Shown: positions 11,227-24,500 of the stretch, piece after piece
Layout: each line of letters opens with the position of its first letter
How positions within the stretch are numbered: the first letter of the stretch is position 1
NCBI GenBank assembly: GCA_034620365.1
Contig: JAQGEQ010000186.1
Span: 372,001-436,000, forward strand
From: Pegea sp. RAD2-039
Taxonomy: Eukaryota; Chordata; Thaliacea; Salpida; Salpidae
Direction of reading: 5' to 3'
DNA: 64,000 bases
Notes under the pieces: generated by a model
The model's database searches: none
What the model saw: the letters and a program-made list of their open reading frames with translations, nothing else
Told to the model about the DNA's origin: nothing
Made by a program: the position numbers and the translations under genes

Positions 11227-12356
11227 AAATTTTTTTAATTTTACAAAAAATTTAAATTCAGAAATTTAGATCTAAAAAATATTTGAAAAAAATATTTGAA
11301 AAAAATTAATTAAAATTTTAAATAAAAATTTTTTAAAAATTCTAATTTTAAATTTCAACAAATTATTTTGAAAAGTTTCAAAACAAAAACAAAAAAGTTT
11401 TAATTTCAAAAAATTTTCTAAAAATACCTCAATAATCTTCTAAACATTTTATTTTTACAAAAATTAATCTCAAAAAATATCTTCAAAACAAAAATTCTAA
11501 ATCCAACAAAATCTTCACATCTAAAGATCTAACAAAGATTTCTAAAAATTTGTGAAAAGATTTCAAAGTCTTTTCAAACTGAACTCTTTTTCAAATGTAA
11601 CAACAACAGCAACAACAAAAAAACTTTTTTCTTTTCAGTCTCTTAACTGAAAATATGATAAAAGAAGCTTATGACGTTTCAAAACTGAAAACAACAAAAT
11701 TTAATTAATTCAATCTTCAACTTCGAGACTTTAACAAACAAAATCAACAATAAAAAACGCGAAAAATTTGTTGTTATTTAATTTAAACAAACATAAAAAA
11801 CAAACAAAAAATTTAATTCACAAAAATATCAACTTAAAAACATTTTTTTGATTTTCATTCAGAATTTTACTTAAATTAAAAAACTTTTTCAATTTCAATT
11901 TTATCTTTTTTTTTTCTAATAATTACTTGTTCACAAACTTTAACAAATATCCAAATAGCTTTTCGTAAATATTTGCAGAAAATAAAACGAATAAAACAAT
12001 AAAAGAAAACTCAGGAATAAATATTTAACTTTCTGATTTTGAAAATCAAAAATGTTTTCTTAAGACTCAAATGTAAACAATCTCAAAAAACATCAGACTT
12101 TATTTCCTTGAAATATTCTGATGACGTATTGATGTGATTACATCAGACATCTATTGATCTTTTTCATAAAGTTTAAATATCACCTTCTTTTGTTAATAAA
12201 TTTCTTTTTGTTAAACTTTTTTAATCTTTTGTAAAAGAAAACTTCTAATTTGGTCAAATAGAATGAGGGTTTTTAACATCAAAATTGTTATTTAATGAAA
12301 ATAGCGTTTGAAAACGCGATAAAAAATTTCATTTAGGGTTTAGAAAATCTAAACAT
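11227..12356. other. AT-rich upstream region of the dynein gene
   Basis: No gene seen. This is the 5' side of the dynein gene. It is rich in A/T runs and has no TGACGTCA copies, unlike the gene body. I did not find a TATA-initiator combination or a convincing X-box in the first kilobase. Confidence 0.5.
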
Positions 12357-12954
12357 TTAAACCTCTATAGCACCTTGATTTGCAAAAACTCCTCGTAGAA
12401 AATCTTGAATAGCTCTTTCTGTGTTGATGTTCACTTCGGATGTAGATTCTAATGATTCGATCAGAACTGAGATTCTAGAACTTCTAAAGAGCTTTATTTA
12501 AACTGATCAAAGAAGATCTTATATCATCTCAAAGGACCTCTGGCATCTTTCATCAATTCTACATCTCTTCAAAATAAAGTAATTTGTATCAAGATATCTA
12601 AAATAATTTGAGGTTTTTCAACTAACTGTTGAGGTTAGCGTTTGATGGTTTTGAAACTTTTTATTATTTATTAAATTATTTAATAATTATTAATTATTTT
12701 ATAATATTTATGCTTGCTTAGAATGATTTTAAGAACTTTGGTTTCAAATCACAATCGTCAGTGAATAGCTGCAGAATTGGAAGAAGATAATAGAGAAAAA
12801 AAGATGATAAGGATGAAGATGATGAAGATTAGGCTGATGAAGATGAAGAAAATGAAAGATGCAAGGTTTAAGATCATTAATATCTAGGAGAGAATCGGAT
12901 TTTATGGTTTTTTCCTCATCACTTCCGTCCACTTTGTCTTTTGTGTTTTTATTT
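12357..12954 (-). CDS. Candidate 3' exons of an unidentified gene
   Basis: On the minus strand an acceptor CTCAG at 12467 opens a 110-nt exon (12466-12357) that encodes LIESLESTSEVNINTERA, then IQDFLRGVFANQGAIEV, and a stop at 12357. A preceding exon (12954-12923, NKNTKDKVDG) with donor GTGATG joins it in phase. The peptide looks protein-like rather than random, but I do not recognise it. I found no further upstream exons or start codon. Intervening DNA has GATGAAGATGA-type repeats (12783-12860) like those in the dynein introns. Confidence 0.3.
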
Positions 12955-14965
12955 CTGAAATTTATCAGATTAGATAAAAAACTTGGAAAGAAACTTTATA
13001 ATTGATGATGAAAATATCAACTGAAACTTTATCAATTTTCTTTCAGAATTTATTTGAAACTAAATTCTTAAAGTTAAAGTCAATTAAAATTAAAAGTTGT
13101 TGTATGTTACTATCAGTTCAGTTCTGGTTTTATTTATTTCTTTGAACAAACGATTTGTTTGCAAGTATAAAAGTTTTTACAGAAAACTGTTAAATGTTTG
13201 ATCCAGCTGAAAATGAAGTTTGATAATTTGTTTAAAGAATAAAATCTTTGGTTTTTACAAAGACTTAAATTTTATTCTTTTAATTGTAGGAGGCAATAAA
13301 CTTTCACAATTTTACAAATACTCCTTAATACACTATAAGTAGTTGCCAAGAAAATTCCAACTGAATACAGACACAGGTAACCACCAAAGATTTTATAAAA
13401 CTCTTAAAACAGTGGATCATCATTTTAGGTTAAAAATTCCTTGCAGAGGCCGCAATGTTGACTGCCGAAAAACTCCAACTTATCTGAAAACTTCCAAGCA
13501 CTAAGCCATCTTTACAATTAAAATCCTTTTCGTAAACTAAAACGCCAGGAGCTTTTAAAACTTGATGAACCTTTTGCGATTGAGAATACCACTAAAGCAA
13601 CCAACCAGCTCAAATGTGACAGAGATGTTAGTTGTGGAACAAAGACGGTGAAAAACTACTGCTATTATGCTGAACAAATGAAAAGTACCTAGCAATTTTC
13701 GTGATGTAAAATTTCTTACAAAAATAAAGGGGAAAGCTAACTAGTAAAGACCCTAGGGTTGGATTGCCTGGCCAGACGCGACATTGGCGATGTATAAGTA
13801 TCACGACTTCTGTTTCATAGTTTAGTAGAGCAATAGACAGAAGAGTTTGATCAGCTTCTTGCTGGAAGTAATCAAATTTTGTCGTTTACATCAAATCACT
13901 TTCTGTTCAAAAAACCGGTGGTTGTTTTCAAAGACTCTAAGATGGATCCTATTTAGCAATCAAACCGTTGATGTTGGTGAAATAATTAATAAAAGTTCTT
14001 CGACAAGTAGAGATGTAATTTATTAATAAAGTTTTGAAGTTTTATATTTACAGTCATTTTGATAAATAGGTGATAAATATGTGAGAGGAAATTATAATTA
14101 TTTATCTAAGTGATTCCCATTTATTTTATCTATTTATAATCATAAAAAGAGTTATTTATAGAATCACTTTATAGTTGAGCAAAACCACAAAAAAATAGAA
14201 TCCAAACTTTTTTCTTTTCTATTTCTGATTTATAAACTTCTTTATGAGTTTATAACAATTATTAAACTATAAAATAATATTTCTTAAAATAGAATCATAA
14301 TTACAGTTTGTAATTAAAAATATTTCTGTTAATCTTCTTGAAGATAAATAATTGAAGAGTTTTTCAAAATAACTTTTTGATTAATTATTAGATTGATAAT
14401 CAACTATTTTTTATTTAATTTTAGACAGAATTAATCAAAATCTAAAAATATAATCTTTAAAAATAATAAATTTAAAAAACTGTTCTTATGAAGTTAATTT
14501 TTACAAAAATTGATCATTCAAGTAGACAGCAGCAATAACATTAAAATTACTTTTCAATTTCAATTATAAATCGATTTAAACATTCAATATTCTAGATTTA
14601 GAATTAAATTTAAGAGTCACAAATGTTTATTAAAATAAATAAATTATTAAGAAAAGAATTGTCAACACCGAAATTTTGTGAAAAAAATAATTGGTTTTTG
14701 GCGATCAGTAAACGTGACTAATTTGGCTTAAGCACTTTTGGCTAAAGTAAATATTTATTTAAAAGATAAAAATATTTAAAAATCATAACAGCTTATAATG
14801 ACTGTTAGAAAAACATTCTCACCATTTAGTTTCATGATAGTTTAACAGCTATATATAAAGCCTTTATACGTTTCCTGTATTAAATTACATTTAATATTAA
14901 CTTTATGAATCTTAGCAAAATATTGTTTACTTTATTTACTGAAACTTAATTAGCAACTTGCTGAA
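12955..14965. other. Intergenic region; less AT-rich island at 13340-13990 without a supported gene
   Basis: Between the candidate exons and the kynurenine formamidase start. The 13340-13990 part has a higher GC content and short open stretches with several Cys codons around 13600-13690, but no consistent splice or start signals. It may be a decayed mobile element. The remainder is AT-rich with nothing recognised. Confidence 0.4.
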
Positions 14966-16521
14966 ATGACTGAAAAAGTAAGTTTTAGTTTTATAAATTG
15001 TTTTTTATTTTCTTTAAATCTCTATTTTTTAAGAATAACAAAATTTTACTTTTTTTTTTAGAAACTTAAAATTATTTTTTAAATATTTATTTGAAAAAAA
15101 AAATTTAATTTTGTTAATATTTTCTTTTAATCAAATAAAATTAATTCAAAAAATAGTTCTGAATAAAACCTTTTCTATTTTTTTAATATTTTGATTTATT
15201 AAAAAAGACATTTGAAACACTAAAATGCATTTTTATAAAATCATTTTCAGCTAGATATGATGCCTTCCCATTTTTCATGTTCTGGGAAATCCCCTGATGA
15301 CGTCATTGATCTTTACATAAAATTTTGTGATGAGAAATCAGCAGAAGTAAGAGCAAGACACAAACATGAGCTGAATATTTTATATGGAGAAACATTAGAA
15401 GAATCAATTGATTGTTTTTATCCTGAACAATTTCAACCAGGTTTTTTAGAAAAATCAAATTTTTGAAATTGATATTTGTATCAATTTTTATATATTTTAT
15501 AGAAACTGAAATAATTGTGTTTGTTCATGGAGGCTACTGGCAAGAAGGAAAGTGAGAAATTTGATAAAAAAAATTAAAAAATTTTAATTATATTCAAAAA
15601 TTTTTACTTTTTTCTGAAAACTGCTTTTTTTACTCAGCAACTTTATGCATCACTATATTGCTGATGTCATAGTCGAAAGAGGCAAGATCGCGGTTTTTCT
15701 CGATACTCAAAACTCCCCTAGTGGTGAGACTTATCAAATAGAAATTCGAATATTTATAAAAGATTTTGTAGCAAGCTTAGAGGAAATTATTAAACAATCT
15801 CGTCGTGGTATTGTCGCAATATTCAACAAGTTCCCTCTCGCAACTCAAATTTCAATCTGTGGGCATTCAAGTGGGGCCCATAAGACCTTCATGTTGTTAA
15901 CGCATGACTGGGTACATGATGACAAGCTTGTGGACCAGTATCTATGCGAGAAGTTGGGACGTGTTGTACTATTATGTGGGATTTATGAATTGTCACATCT
16001 TATTGATACACCAGTTAATGATCTTTTAAAGATGGATGAGTAATTTGATTTTTAAAAGAGTCTATAAGTTTCCTAAAATCAAATGTTTAGATTCGAAGCT
16101 AAAAGGAATTCACCGATTTTACTTCTGAATCAATTTACTGAAAATAATAAAAGGTGGAAAAATTCGAAGATCTTTTTAATAAGAACAGAATTTGATGCAA
16201 AAACTATTCATCATTGGAATGAAGAGTTTATTAAAGTAACTTTTAACAATTTCTTCTTTAAATAAACAAACTATCAAGTTAATTGAAGTAGTTAACATCA
16301 AGTTTTTAAAATCAACAATTTTTTAAATAAAACTTGTTTGTATTTTGGATGAAATTTAAAACTTTAAAATCTCTTAGAAAATTACTCAGAAAAACTTACC
16401 AAATATAGAGATAAAAATGATGAAGAACCAAGATCATTTTTCAATAATGAAAGATTTCTTTGATTCTGAATCACAACTAACAAAGGTTTCGAATCATTCT
16501 TTACTAATTAAAATCCCTTAA
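14966..16521 (+). CDS. AFMID: Kynurenine formamidase (arylformamidase)
   Basis: Hydrolyses N-formylkynurenine to kynurenine and formate in tryptophan breakdown; cytosolic alpha/beta hydrolase. Six exons join in phase: 14966-14977, 15251-15440, 15503-15551, 15638-16039, 16091-16235, 16390-16521, giving 309 codons, the usual family length. HGGYWQEG (about residue 75) is the oxyanion strand motif. GHSSGAH (about residue 160) carries the nucleophile serine. A likely acid sits in RTEFDAKT (about 250) and the catalytic His in NQDHFSIM (about 280). The first exon is only four codons (MTEK), so the start is less certain than the rest. Exon 2 contains kappaB-like GGGAAATCCCC directly followed by GATGACGTCATTGATC. 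The neighbouring dynein gene is divergent. Confidence 0.93.
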
Positions 16522-18771
16522 TTAGTTTAAACTCATTTTTGTATACAGATTCTGGTGGAGCAAATTTAATTTTCTAGACCAAAACATGTTTCAAACAATA
16601 GGCTTTTTTTGAGGGAAATTAACGATGATAAGTTAATGTACCAAAGACGTAAAAGTTGCAATTGTTTGATGATTAAAGTTAAATTATCTTTAAATAATCA
16701 TGTGATGTATCTTCTTTTGTTCAGGAAGATTATTTTTTATATTACGAAAATAGTTTAATGGATCATTAATTTTTTTTTCAATTTCTTTGTAGCATTCAAA
16801 TTTTTAACTTTGCTTTCGCTTCTGGATTTCTTTTGATTTTCAAAAATTGTTTTTTGTTCTTAAAATGTAAGCTTTTACAAGATAATTTATGATATTTTGA
16901 TCAGTACTTTTGATTTAAAACTTATTTGGATACTAAAGTATTAAGTGCAAACATAAAACAATTTTTTTAAGTATAACCCTATATTTATTTATTTCAATAA
17001 ATGCAAAGATACCTGAAAAGATACCATACATAGTTTATAATAAGATATATAATTTTTTTAAATAAAAATAGTTTGTATCTTTTGTTGTTACTCCAGAATG
17101 TTAGTTACAGAAAAACTTATGAAAAAACTTTAACTTTAAGATGTATATAAACTTGTGAACGACTTTTCGAGGATATAGATATAATAAAATACAAATTTGG
17201 AGTTTATTACTTTACTGTATTTTTAATTTTTATTGAAAAAGTTTAGATTTTATTTTAATAAAGCAAATAGTTCAAAAAAAACTTAGTTGACGGAAATACA
17301 TTTTTAGAGACATTGATAAATTAATAACAAGTTGAATTGTAACAATCTAAGAAATCTCCATTCAATAAAACGTTTGTATAAATTGTCGAAGTAAAATGTT
17401 AAGTCAGAAAAAAGTATACATAGTCACCATTCAAAATTACAGTGTTGAAAAAAGTTTTATTAAATTTTTTAAATTTTATTGGAAAATGTTTGCTACTATC
17501 AAACAATAAAACACTCCTTCAATAACAAAAAATCAATTGTATCTTAGTCTTTATTATTATGGATTGTCTCCTAAAATTGAAAGTTTTGTAATAAGAAGAC
17601 ATCAAAAACAACTTGTGAGAATAAGTGTTAGCAGGAGGTGTTTTTTCAGGCACCCTCTTTTGCATAAATAAAATTGTTCGATTTAATTAAAATTTAAATT
17701 AGATAAGGCCGATTATGGCTTCTTAAATGTTGTGTTTTATATTACACGTATGATTTGTTACAATAGATATGTCATCAAATCTATAAACCTTTTTCCCGTT
17801 TTTTATCAGAAAAATTGAATTATTTTTTGTTAATTTTTATTTTTAATATTAATTGGAGATAGATTTCTAACTTCTATTACCATCGCCCACTTAGTATGGA
17901 TACTATATGTAGGTGTTTAACGTACAAAATTATTTTCTGTTTCGTTTTCAGATAAATATTTTATTAGAAATATTTTTCTTTAAATTTATTTTTGATGTAA
18001 AACCCTTTTTATTTTAAATTCTTTTTTTAACTTATTTTATTAGTAATTTTTAATCCTTGAAATTTATTTGCTTTTATTTTAATGTATTTATTTGATATAT
18101 ATTTTCTATTAAATTGAAGTTCAATTATTAAATTTAAATATTTTCATGATATTTATAGCATATATGTTTATTGATTTTTTCAATATAATATAGAATATAA
18201 AAATTTTAAGATAAATAATTAATTTTAAACTGTTATTTTGAGCATATTTTTAGCTTATATTGTTTTAGTTAGTTATTATGCTTTAAACTTGAAGTAATTA
18301 ATAAGTTATTTATAATTTTATAAAATCAAATTAAGATTATTTATCTTTTTATTAAAGATACATTTTAAAAGAAATTAAAGATACTTTTTATAATTTGGTA
18401 TAAATAAAAAAAAATTGATTGATGCCAATTTGTAAAGTATTTAATTAGATATTATTTAAAATAGTTTTATTAAAATAATTATAATACAAGATCACATTAT
18501 TATAATTTGGTATTTTATTATTATTACTTTATTAGTAAAATCTCTAAACAGTTCAACTTGTCTAGAATATTTATAAATATATTCTTTTACTATATTAAAT
18601 ATTTTTGAAATCTTATTTTATGAGAAAGTGTTTTAAAGTTTCATAATTTAATACTTTTTATAATTAGTAACTTTGAAAATATTTTTAATGATTTTTCAGT
18701 TTTGAACAATTTAGTTATACATAAAATTTTTAATATTTCACAAATTTATTCATTTTTTAGGTTGATTAAAA
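16522..18771. other. AT-rich intergenic DNA
   Basis: No gene seen between the formamidase and TMED genes. It is very AT-rich, and the only recognisable element is the LINE tail at about 17615-17675. Confidence 0.5.
17615..17675 (+). mobile_element. LINE 3' tail, copy A, severely 5'-truncated
   Basis: GTGAGAATAAGTGTTAG, then a hairpin GAGGTG/CACCCTC (17635-17640 with 17651-17657), then tttgcataaataaa. The same arrangement ends the LINE fragment at 36404-36755 and recurs at 50502-50567. Only the last 60 bp or so are left here, as expected from abortive target-primed reverse transcription. Confidence 0.6.
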
Positions 18772-20046
18772 ATGGTTAGATTAGAAATATTCTTAAGTCT
18801 TTTTGTGATTTTTTTGATGATACATTCATCAAAAGGGTTTAATGATAATGATTTAACAATCCATATATCACCTGGTTCAGCAGAATGTTTTTATCAAACT
18901 ATCAATAAGGAAAAATCTGTTGAAATTGAATATCAGGTAAAGTTTTTTTTCAAAATTTGATTATTGTTTTGTTTTTATATCAATTATTTACCAAATTAGC
19001 TGACATTAGAAAACATTTTATGATAACAACATGATAAAAGATACAATTATGTGACTTAAATTTAGATATAGAATTAATCTTAAAATAGCTTTTAGATTTT
19101 ATATAAAAATATTTGAAAGCTATCAAAAAAGAAATAAGTTACAAATATTTTAATGATACCTTTTAAAAACTTTTCTACCTGAAAAATAAACCAATTTGTC
19201 ACTTATAGGTAATTGCTGGTGGAGATTTAGATGTAGATTTCAGATTGACTGCTCCTAATGGTAAAGTCATTGTGGCTGAAGGCAAAAAAAATGATGGAAT
19301 TCATACGTATGTAACCCATTCATAAAAAAAATGTTGATTTAGACTTAAAAACAAAATTGTTGATAATATTTGTAGATTTGTCTCAAATAAAAGATAGATT
19401 TAATTAGATACTATTTATGTAAAGTTTTGTCTGCTATCTCTAGTAACATAAAGTTCATATGTTTGATTATATGTCTCCAATGTAACGCCAGCTTAGTTTT
19501 AAACATCATTATAGCTTTCAGTGAAATCTATGGTATTAATTTCAACTTACAATATTGAGATAAGATAATATAAGATTAAGTTTCGTCCACAGAGTTGATC
19601 CTGTAGAGCCAGGCGATTATGAACTATGTTTCAGTAACCGCTTCAGTCGTATCTCCTCAAAAACTGTCTTCTTTGAAATTATTTTGGACTCAGAAGAAGA
19701 TGATGATGAAGATGTCTGGAAGAATTTTGTTGAACCGGATGCTGATTATGGAGATCGAATGTCAACTTTAGAGGTCAGTTTCTTCCTTATTTTTTGACCT
19801 TTATTTTATCTGTTAATTTCGATATAGGCTGAAATGGACAACATTAAAACTAATATGGCTAAAACCATTCAAATCCAATCTCTTCTTCGTGTCTTTGAAG
19901 CTAAAGATCGGAATATTGTTGAAAGAAACTTTGAAAGAATCAATGTCTGGTCTTTGATTAATGTAGTTGTTATGTTAACTGTTCTTTTCCTTCAAGTATT
20001 TATGATCAGAAGTATGTTTGATGATGGCAAGAAAGTCCGAACTTAA
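18772..20046 (+). CDS. p24-gamma family cargo receptor (TMED1/TMED5-like)
   Basis: Type I membrane protein of the early secretory pathway that helps load COPII/COPI vesicles. Four exons join in phase: 18772-18936, 19209-19306, 19593-19773, 19828-20046, giving 220 codons. Order: signal peptide (about 1-21), lumenal GOLD domain with its two cysteines (AECFYQ near residue 38, YELCFSN near 110), an acidic linker (DSEEDDDEDVW), a coiled coil ending in LLRVFEAKDRNIVERNFERI, one transmembrane helix, and a short tail ending KKVRT. The tail matches the gamma group better than those with a terminal KKXX. The gene is convergent with RalGPS. Confidence 0.93.
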
Positions 20047-21568
20047 ACATCTCATCTATTTGCAGTATCTTTTGCTTGTAGCTGATATTTGTAGAGATTT
20101 GTTTCTGATATTTCACGAATATTTTCTAAATCTTACACGTAATGCTGATTGAAGCAGTTTCTATTTGCTAGTACTTGATGTGTTCACGCAGTTTTTTTAA
20201 TGATGTAGCTGATGTAAACTGGTTATTTATCGAATTTCAAACAGATTTCATTTATTTCTTGCAAGTTATGATAGCAGAGGTTAATTATTGAAATTCTTTT
20301 GCAAAAATATTTACAAAAAATTTAAAATTATTTCCTAATTTGCGGTTTAAAAGTTGAATAATTAGGAAATTAGTTTGTGAAAGTTGTAATTATGTCAGAA
20401 ATTATCTTTCATAAAATAAAGTTTCCTTTTTTAGAATTAAAAAAAAAATTTTTGAAACTGAATTAAAATCTGTAAATTATTTTCAAGTTTCGAAAGCATA
20501 ATCGGTTTTAGATTAGTTGAAGAGTTGTTAAAGGCCAGGGTGTTGATCAATTGGTTATCTTATTTATTAGTAGTGAACTCTGGGTCACTATTATCATAAA
20601 TCAAACACCTACTGATATGCTTGACCGAGTTAAACTATCAGAGAGTAATTTAAAAAACGATTATTTAACAATGTAAATAAATCTTCTGATTTTTTAAAGA
20701 GTTGTAAAACAAGTTTATACAAATAAGTTGATGAAATAAGGGAGGTTTGAGATGAACAAACTTTGCTACAAGTCTTATCTTGTTTCTCATAAAAATTGCA
20801 AATCATCAACAGTCCTCTTGTTTTTCACAAATTCAATAGAAGATCGATTTATCCTAGAATGATGATAAGGATAATTAAATCACTATTTGATAAAAAGTTT
20901 GAACTTTGTTCTAATTGAGAAAACTTCTAATTGTTAGCAAGTTACTCGTTTGTAACTTAATCTGTTAGCAGATTTGCTTATCAAATTGAATACAAACTTT
21001 TTCACGTTTTAATTTGTTTATCAGATAAGTTTAATGAATGAAATTTGTCTAGGAATACATCAACAGCAGAGATGAATAAATTGAAATATTTGTGAGATAG
21101 CTGGGGACATTTGTGTAGCGTCCTTAAACTTCGAATGATAGCAGAAGTTTATGTGATTGGTTTTGTTACTCGAGGAGTTTTGATTGATTAAAGTGGTTAA
21201 TAACTCAACTAGTTTTTGATTAAATGGGTTTCCGAACCAGATTTTATAATTTTAAAAGATTGGATTTCTACTTTCATTTCAAAAATATTTTTAATTTTTC
21301 TTAAAATGATTAAAAAAAAAGTTTTATTTATAATTGAAAACAACATAAAAAAAAGAAGATAAAAACAGAAAAAGATTGCTTCAAGTTGAAATAAGACAGC
21401 AGCAGCAGCAGAAGTGTTGTATGTGGCAGTTTACAAAAGCACCAAATAAGTCGTACGCTGGAATCATAGAAACAAGAATTGAGAGGCCAAAACTGAAACA
21501 AAATCATTTTTAACAAAAAAATATTTGATTTGAACTTCATAATCGTAAAAAGCCATTTTGGATCAAAG
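20047..21568. other. Intergenic DNA between two convergent genes
   Basis: Holds the 3' ends of the TMED gene (aaaataaag near 20416) and of RalGPS on the other strand. Nothing else recognised. A (cag)n-like run lies at 21400-21412. Confidence 0.5.
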
Positions 21569-24500
21569 TCAGCGATCTCCTAAATCAATAAGGTCTTTTT
21601 CAGGCTGTAAAAACAGAAATTAAAGAGCAGAAGTGGTTTAAAAACCCATCTACTACCTTACTGCTCTCTTTCACTCCATCTTTAAGATTAGAGATCCACA
21701 CATCCGTAACTTCTTCTGAATCACATAAGAACTTATAGATAGTTCCGTTGTTAGGATTTGAGAGTTGGAAACACTCTGGTTTGTCACTAGATGGCAGCAC
21801 CATCCAACCAGTGATGCTGAGGATCTTTGAAGGAGTCGTCTTAAACTAAAGATTTCAAAGATCAGAAGAAGAAGATTTGTGATAAATGGTCACCTGGTGG
21901 CGCTCTAAGCTGCTTCCTAAAGATTTGCTGCTGAAAAAGAAGATTTGGCTTCGATTGAGAACAGCCCAATATTTCGTCCATGAATTGATCTACAAAAAAA
22001 TTCTTTCATTTTTTTATTGGTTTCAAAAAAGGAAAAAAATCATAAAAATTTTTATTAGAAAATTTGTTTGAAGTTCAAAATATCAAAAAGAAGAAAAATT
22101 CGGAAAATAAACAAAAAAATTTCGAACAAAACAAAAAATTAAATAAATATTTGAAGAAAGAAGTTGCTAGTGGCAACCAAAAGCGACGATGACGTCATCA
22201 CTCACTGGAGGTTTCTTGCCTTTCTTCAAGACACACTTTCGTTTAAGGACACCTTCAAATTGGCAACTTCCACCGGCATCAGACTTTCTGTAAAAGATCA
22301 GATAAAGATCAACATCACATCTTATCTCACTAAATCTTACAATCTTCTTCCTAATCTGATCTCTGCTCTCAGTGGAGCGGGAAACCCCCTAATCTGATCC
22401 GTATGATCTCCCCTTGAATGGCAACCACTTCTCATCTTTGCAAACTCATCGATCATTTGTGACGTCATCGACTGATCCGACACGGATTTGACGGGCGATG
22501 CTGATGACGTCATACTGACGGCGCACCACTTCCGGTAAACACGCGTCAAGCGTTTACGGCGTCGGCGGCGACCTTTCCGCTTTTTGCCGTATTTGTAAAC
22601 TTTTCTCATCCTGAAACAACTTCACTTTTTTTCTAACCCCAAAAACCCTCAACTAAACAACATCCAAAGAAGCAATTAGATCGACAAATCATTTCATAAA
22701 CAAACAACTAAACAAACAAACAACTAAACAAACAAACAACTAAACAAACAAACAACTAAACAAACAAACAACTAAACAGCTGAGTTGTAAATAAAAACCT
22801 AATTGAATAAACAAACTGACAAACAGCTAATCTAAAAAACTAGAAATTAAGCAATTAAATGTACACACAATTAAATAAACAAACATAAATATAAACAAAC
22901 AGAAGAAATAACAAACAGAAGAAATAACAAACAGAAGAAATAACAAACAGAAACTAACTAGAAAAAAACGAATATTTTTGAGCTGATTCTAATTTCTACG
23001 ATCTTCTAATAACACTGCCCTCTAGTGGTGACAATTATCTACTTTCTACATCACAAACTCACCTGTCAGTTAACCACGTGATCGAATCATCATGTTCACT
23101 AAATTCCGATCCTGAATTTGATCTGCTGCTGGTCATAGAGGAACTGTTCCCCATTGATACTTTAGTTGTTGAAGAACAGAGGGGGGTTGAGTTTGAGATG
23201 ATGCTATCATCTAGTAATGAGACACTTGGTGGAGCTATTTTTGATCTGGGAAGACTTCCGCTGTAGAAGAGATCAGTGGATGATGTTGAGATGAAGAAAT
23301 ATTAATTGGAAGTAACAAGATGTCTTCAGTTCCCAATTTTTCTTACAAAACAACAAATTTTGTTTCCAGAAAACATTTGGGACATGCAAACAGTAAACCG
23401 GGACACAAACCTGTTATGAAGATCACTACATTGATGTGGAGATGGTTTGGAATGATGAAGATGATTTGATGGAGTACAATTCCAACTTTTCACTTTTACT
23501 TGCTTCACTCCAAGAGACTGTCTGTAGCAATTACCATTCATGCAAAAATTCAACGAAAAAAGACATGCGAACGAAGAAGCAGCCAACGGGGCGTGAAAAA
23601 CAGGGTCACCTTTTTTGTATCTTGACATTTTCAGGTCGGACACGCGAATTAATCTGTCCACAATAGAACTCTTTTCCTAAACTTCTCGACTTCCGGTGTC
23701 CGGGAGTAAACTTTTGTTGGATCGAAGGAGGAGCAAGACGATCGGATTTCACTGATCAGAGATGAGAGATAAGAAGATGAGATGATGAAGATCTCACTTA
23801 CATGATGTGTCCTCGTGTTTTGGTGCTTCTGTGTGTGGACTTGATACTGGTTCAAGTTTTAGGGACAATCTGAAAAAGGGGCGTTTAGGACACATTTAAG
23901 AGGTTTTGGGGCGTACTTGTAGTTATCTTCTTCTAGAAATCTTTGAAGTTCTTCGATGTATTTCACGGAATTGAGATAATTTTTGATGTGAGGTTTTTCT
24001 TCTAAATCAGCTGTTTTTGAAAAATCTGGTTGAAAATGGCTTCAGACGGTTTTGGCTTTTGAGATTTTTACCGTAATCAGATTTTTGAAATTCGGAAATA
24101 ACTCGTAAAATATTATTCATTTTATTTGAACGATCATGACTTTCCATTCCTCCAGTATCTGGATGAGCAGTGTTGATATACATCATGTCAGACAGGTATA
24201 AGCCTAAAAAAAAGAAGAAAAAAATTAAAAATAATAAATTTATAAAGTGTTGATTGAAATAGCAATTTTTAATTAACCGTGAAACTAAATACACAAAATT
24301 GACTTTCTGTATTTACTCATGGAGGTTTTGTAGAGATTTTTGCTGCAATAGTTTTGCAAATTGTTACAAAAAAGATGAACTCTCATTTAAGTTGTTTAAA
24401 AATTAGTGAAAAAAAAAGTGAAAAAATGAAATCGTTTTTCTTTTATCACTTCATACAAGACATTTTATCATTTAAGATATAAATTAGATAAAAAAAAACT

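Noticed and set aside
13500-13690. Cys-containing 56-codon open stretch on the plus strand
   Set aside because: No start, splice sites or recognised motif; such lengths are expected by chance in a region of lower AT content.
23078-23666. Plus-strand ORFs opposite RalGPS
   Set aside because: Antisense of RalGPS exons and introns; no splice or domain support.
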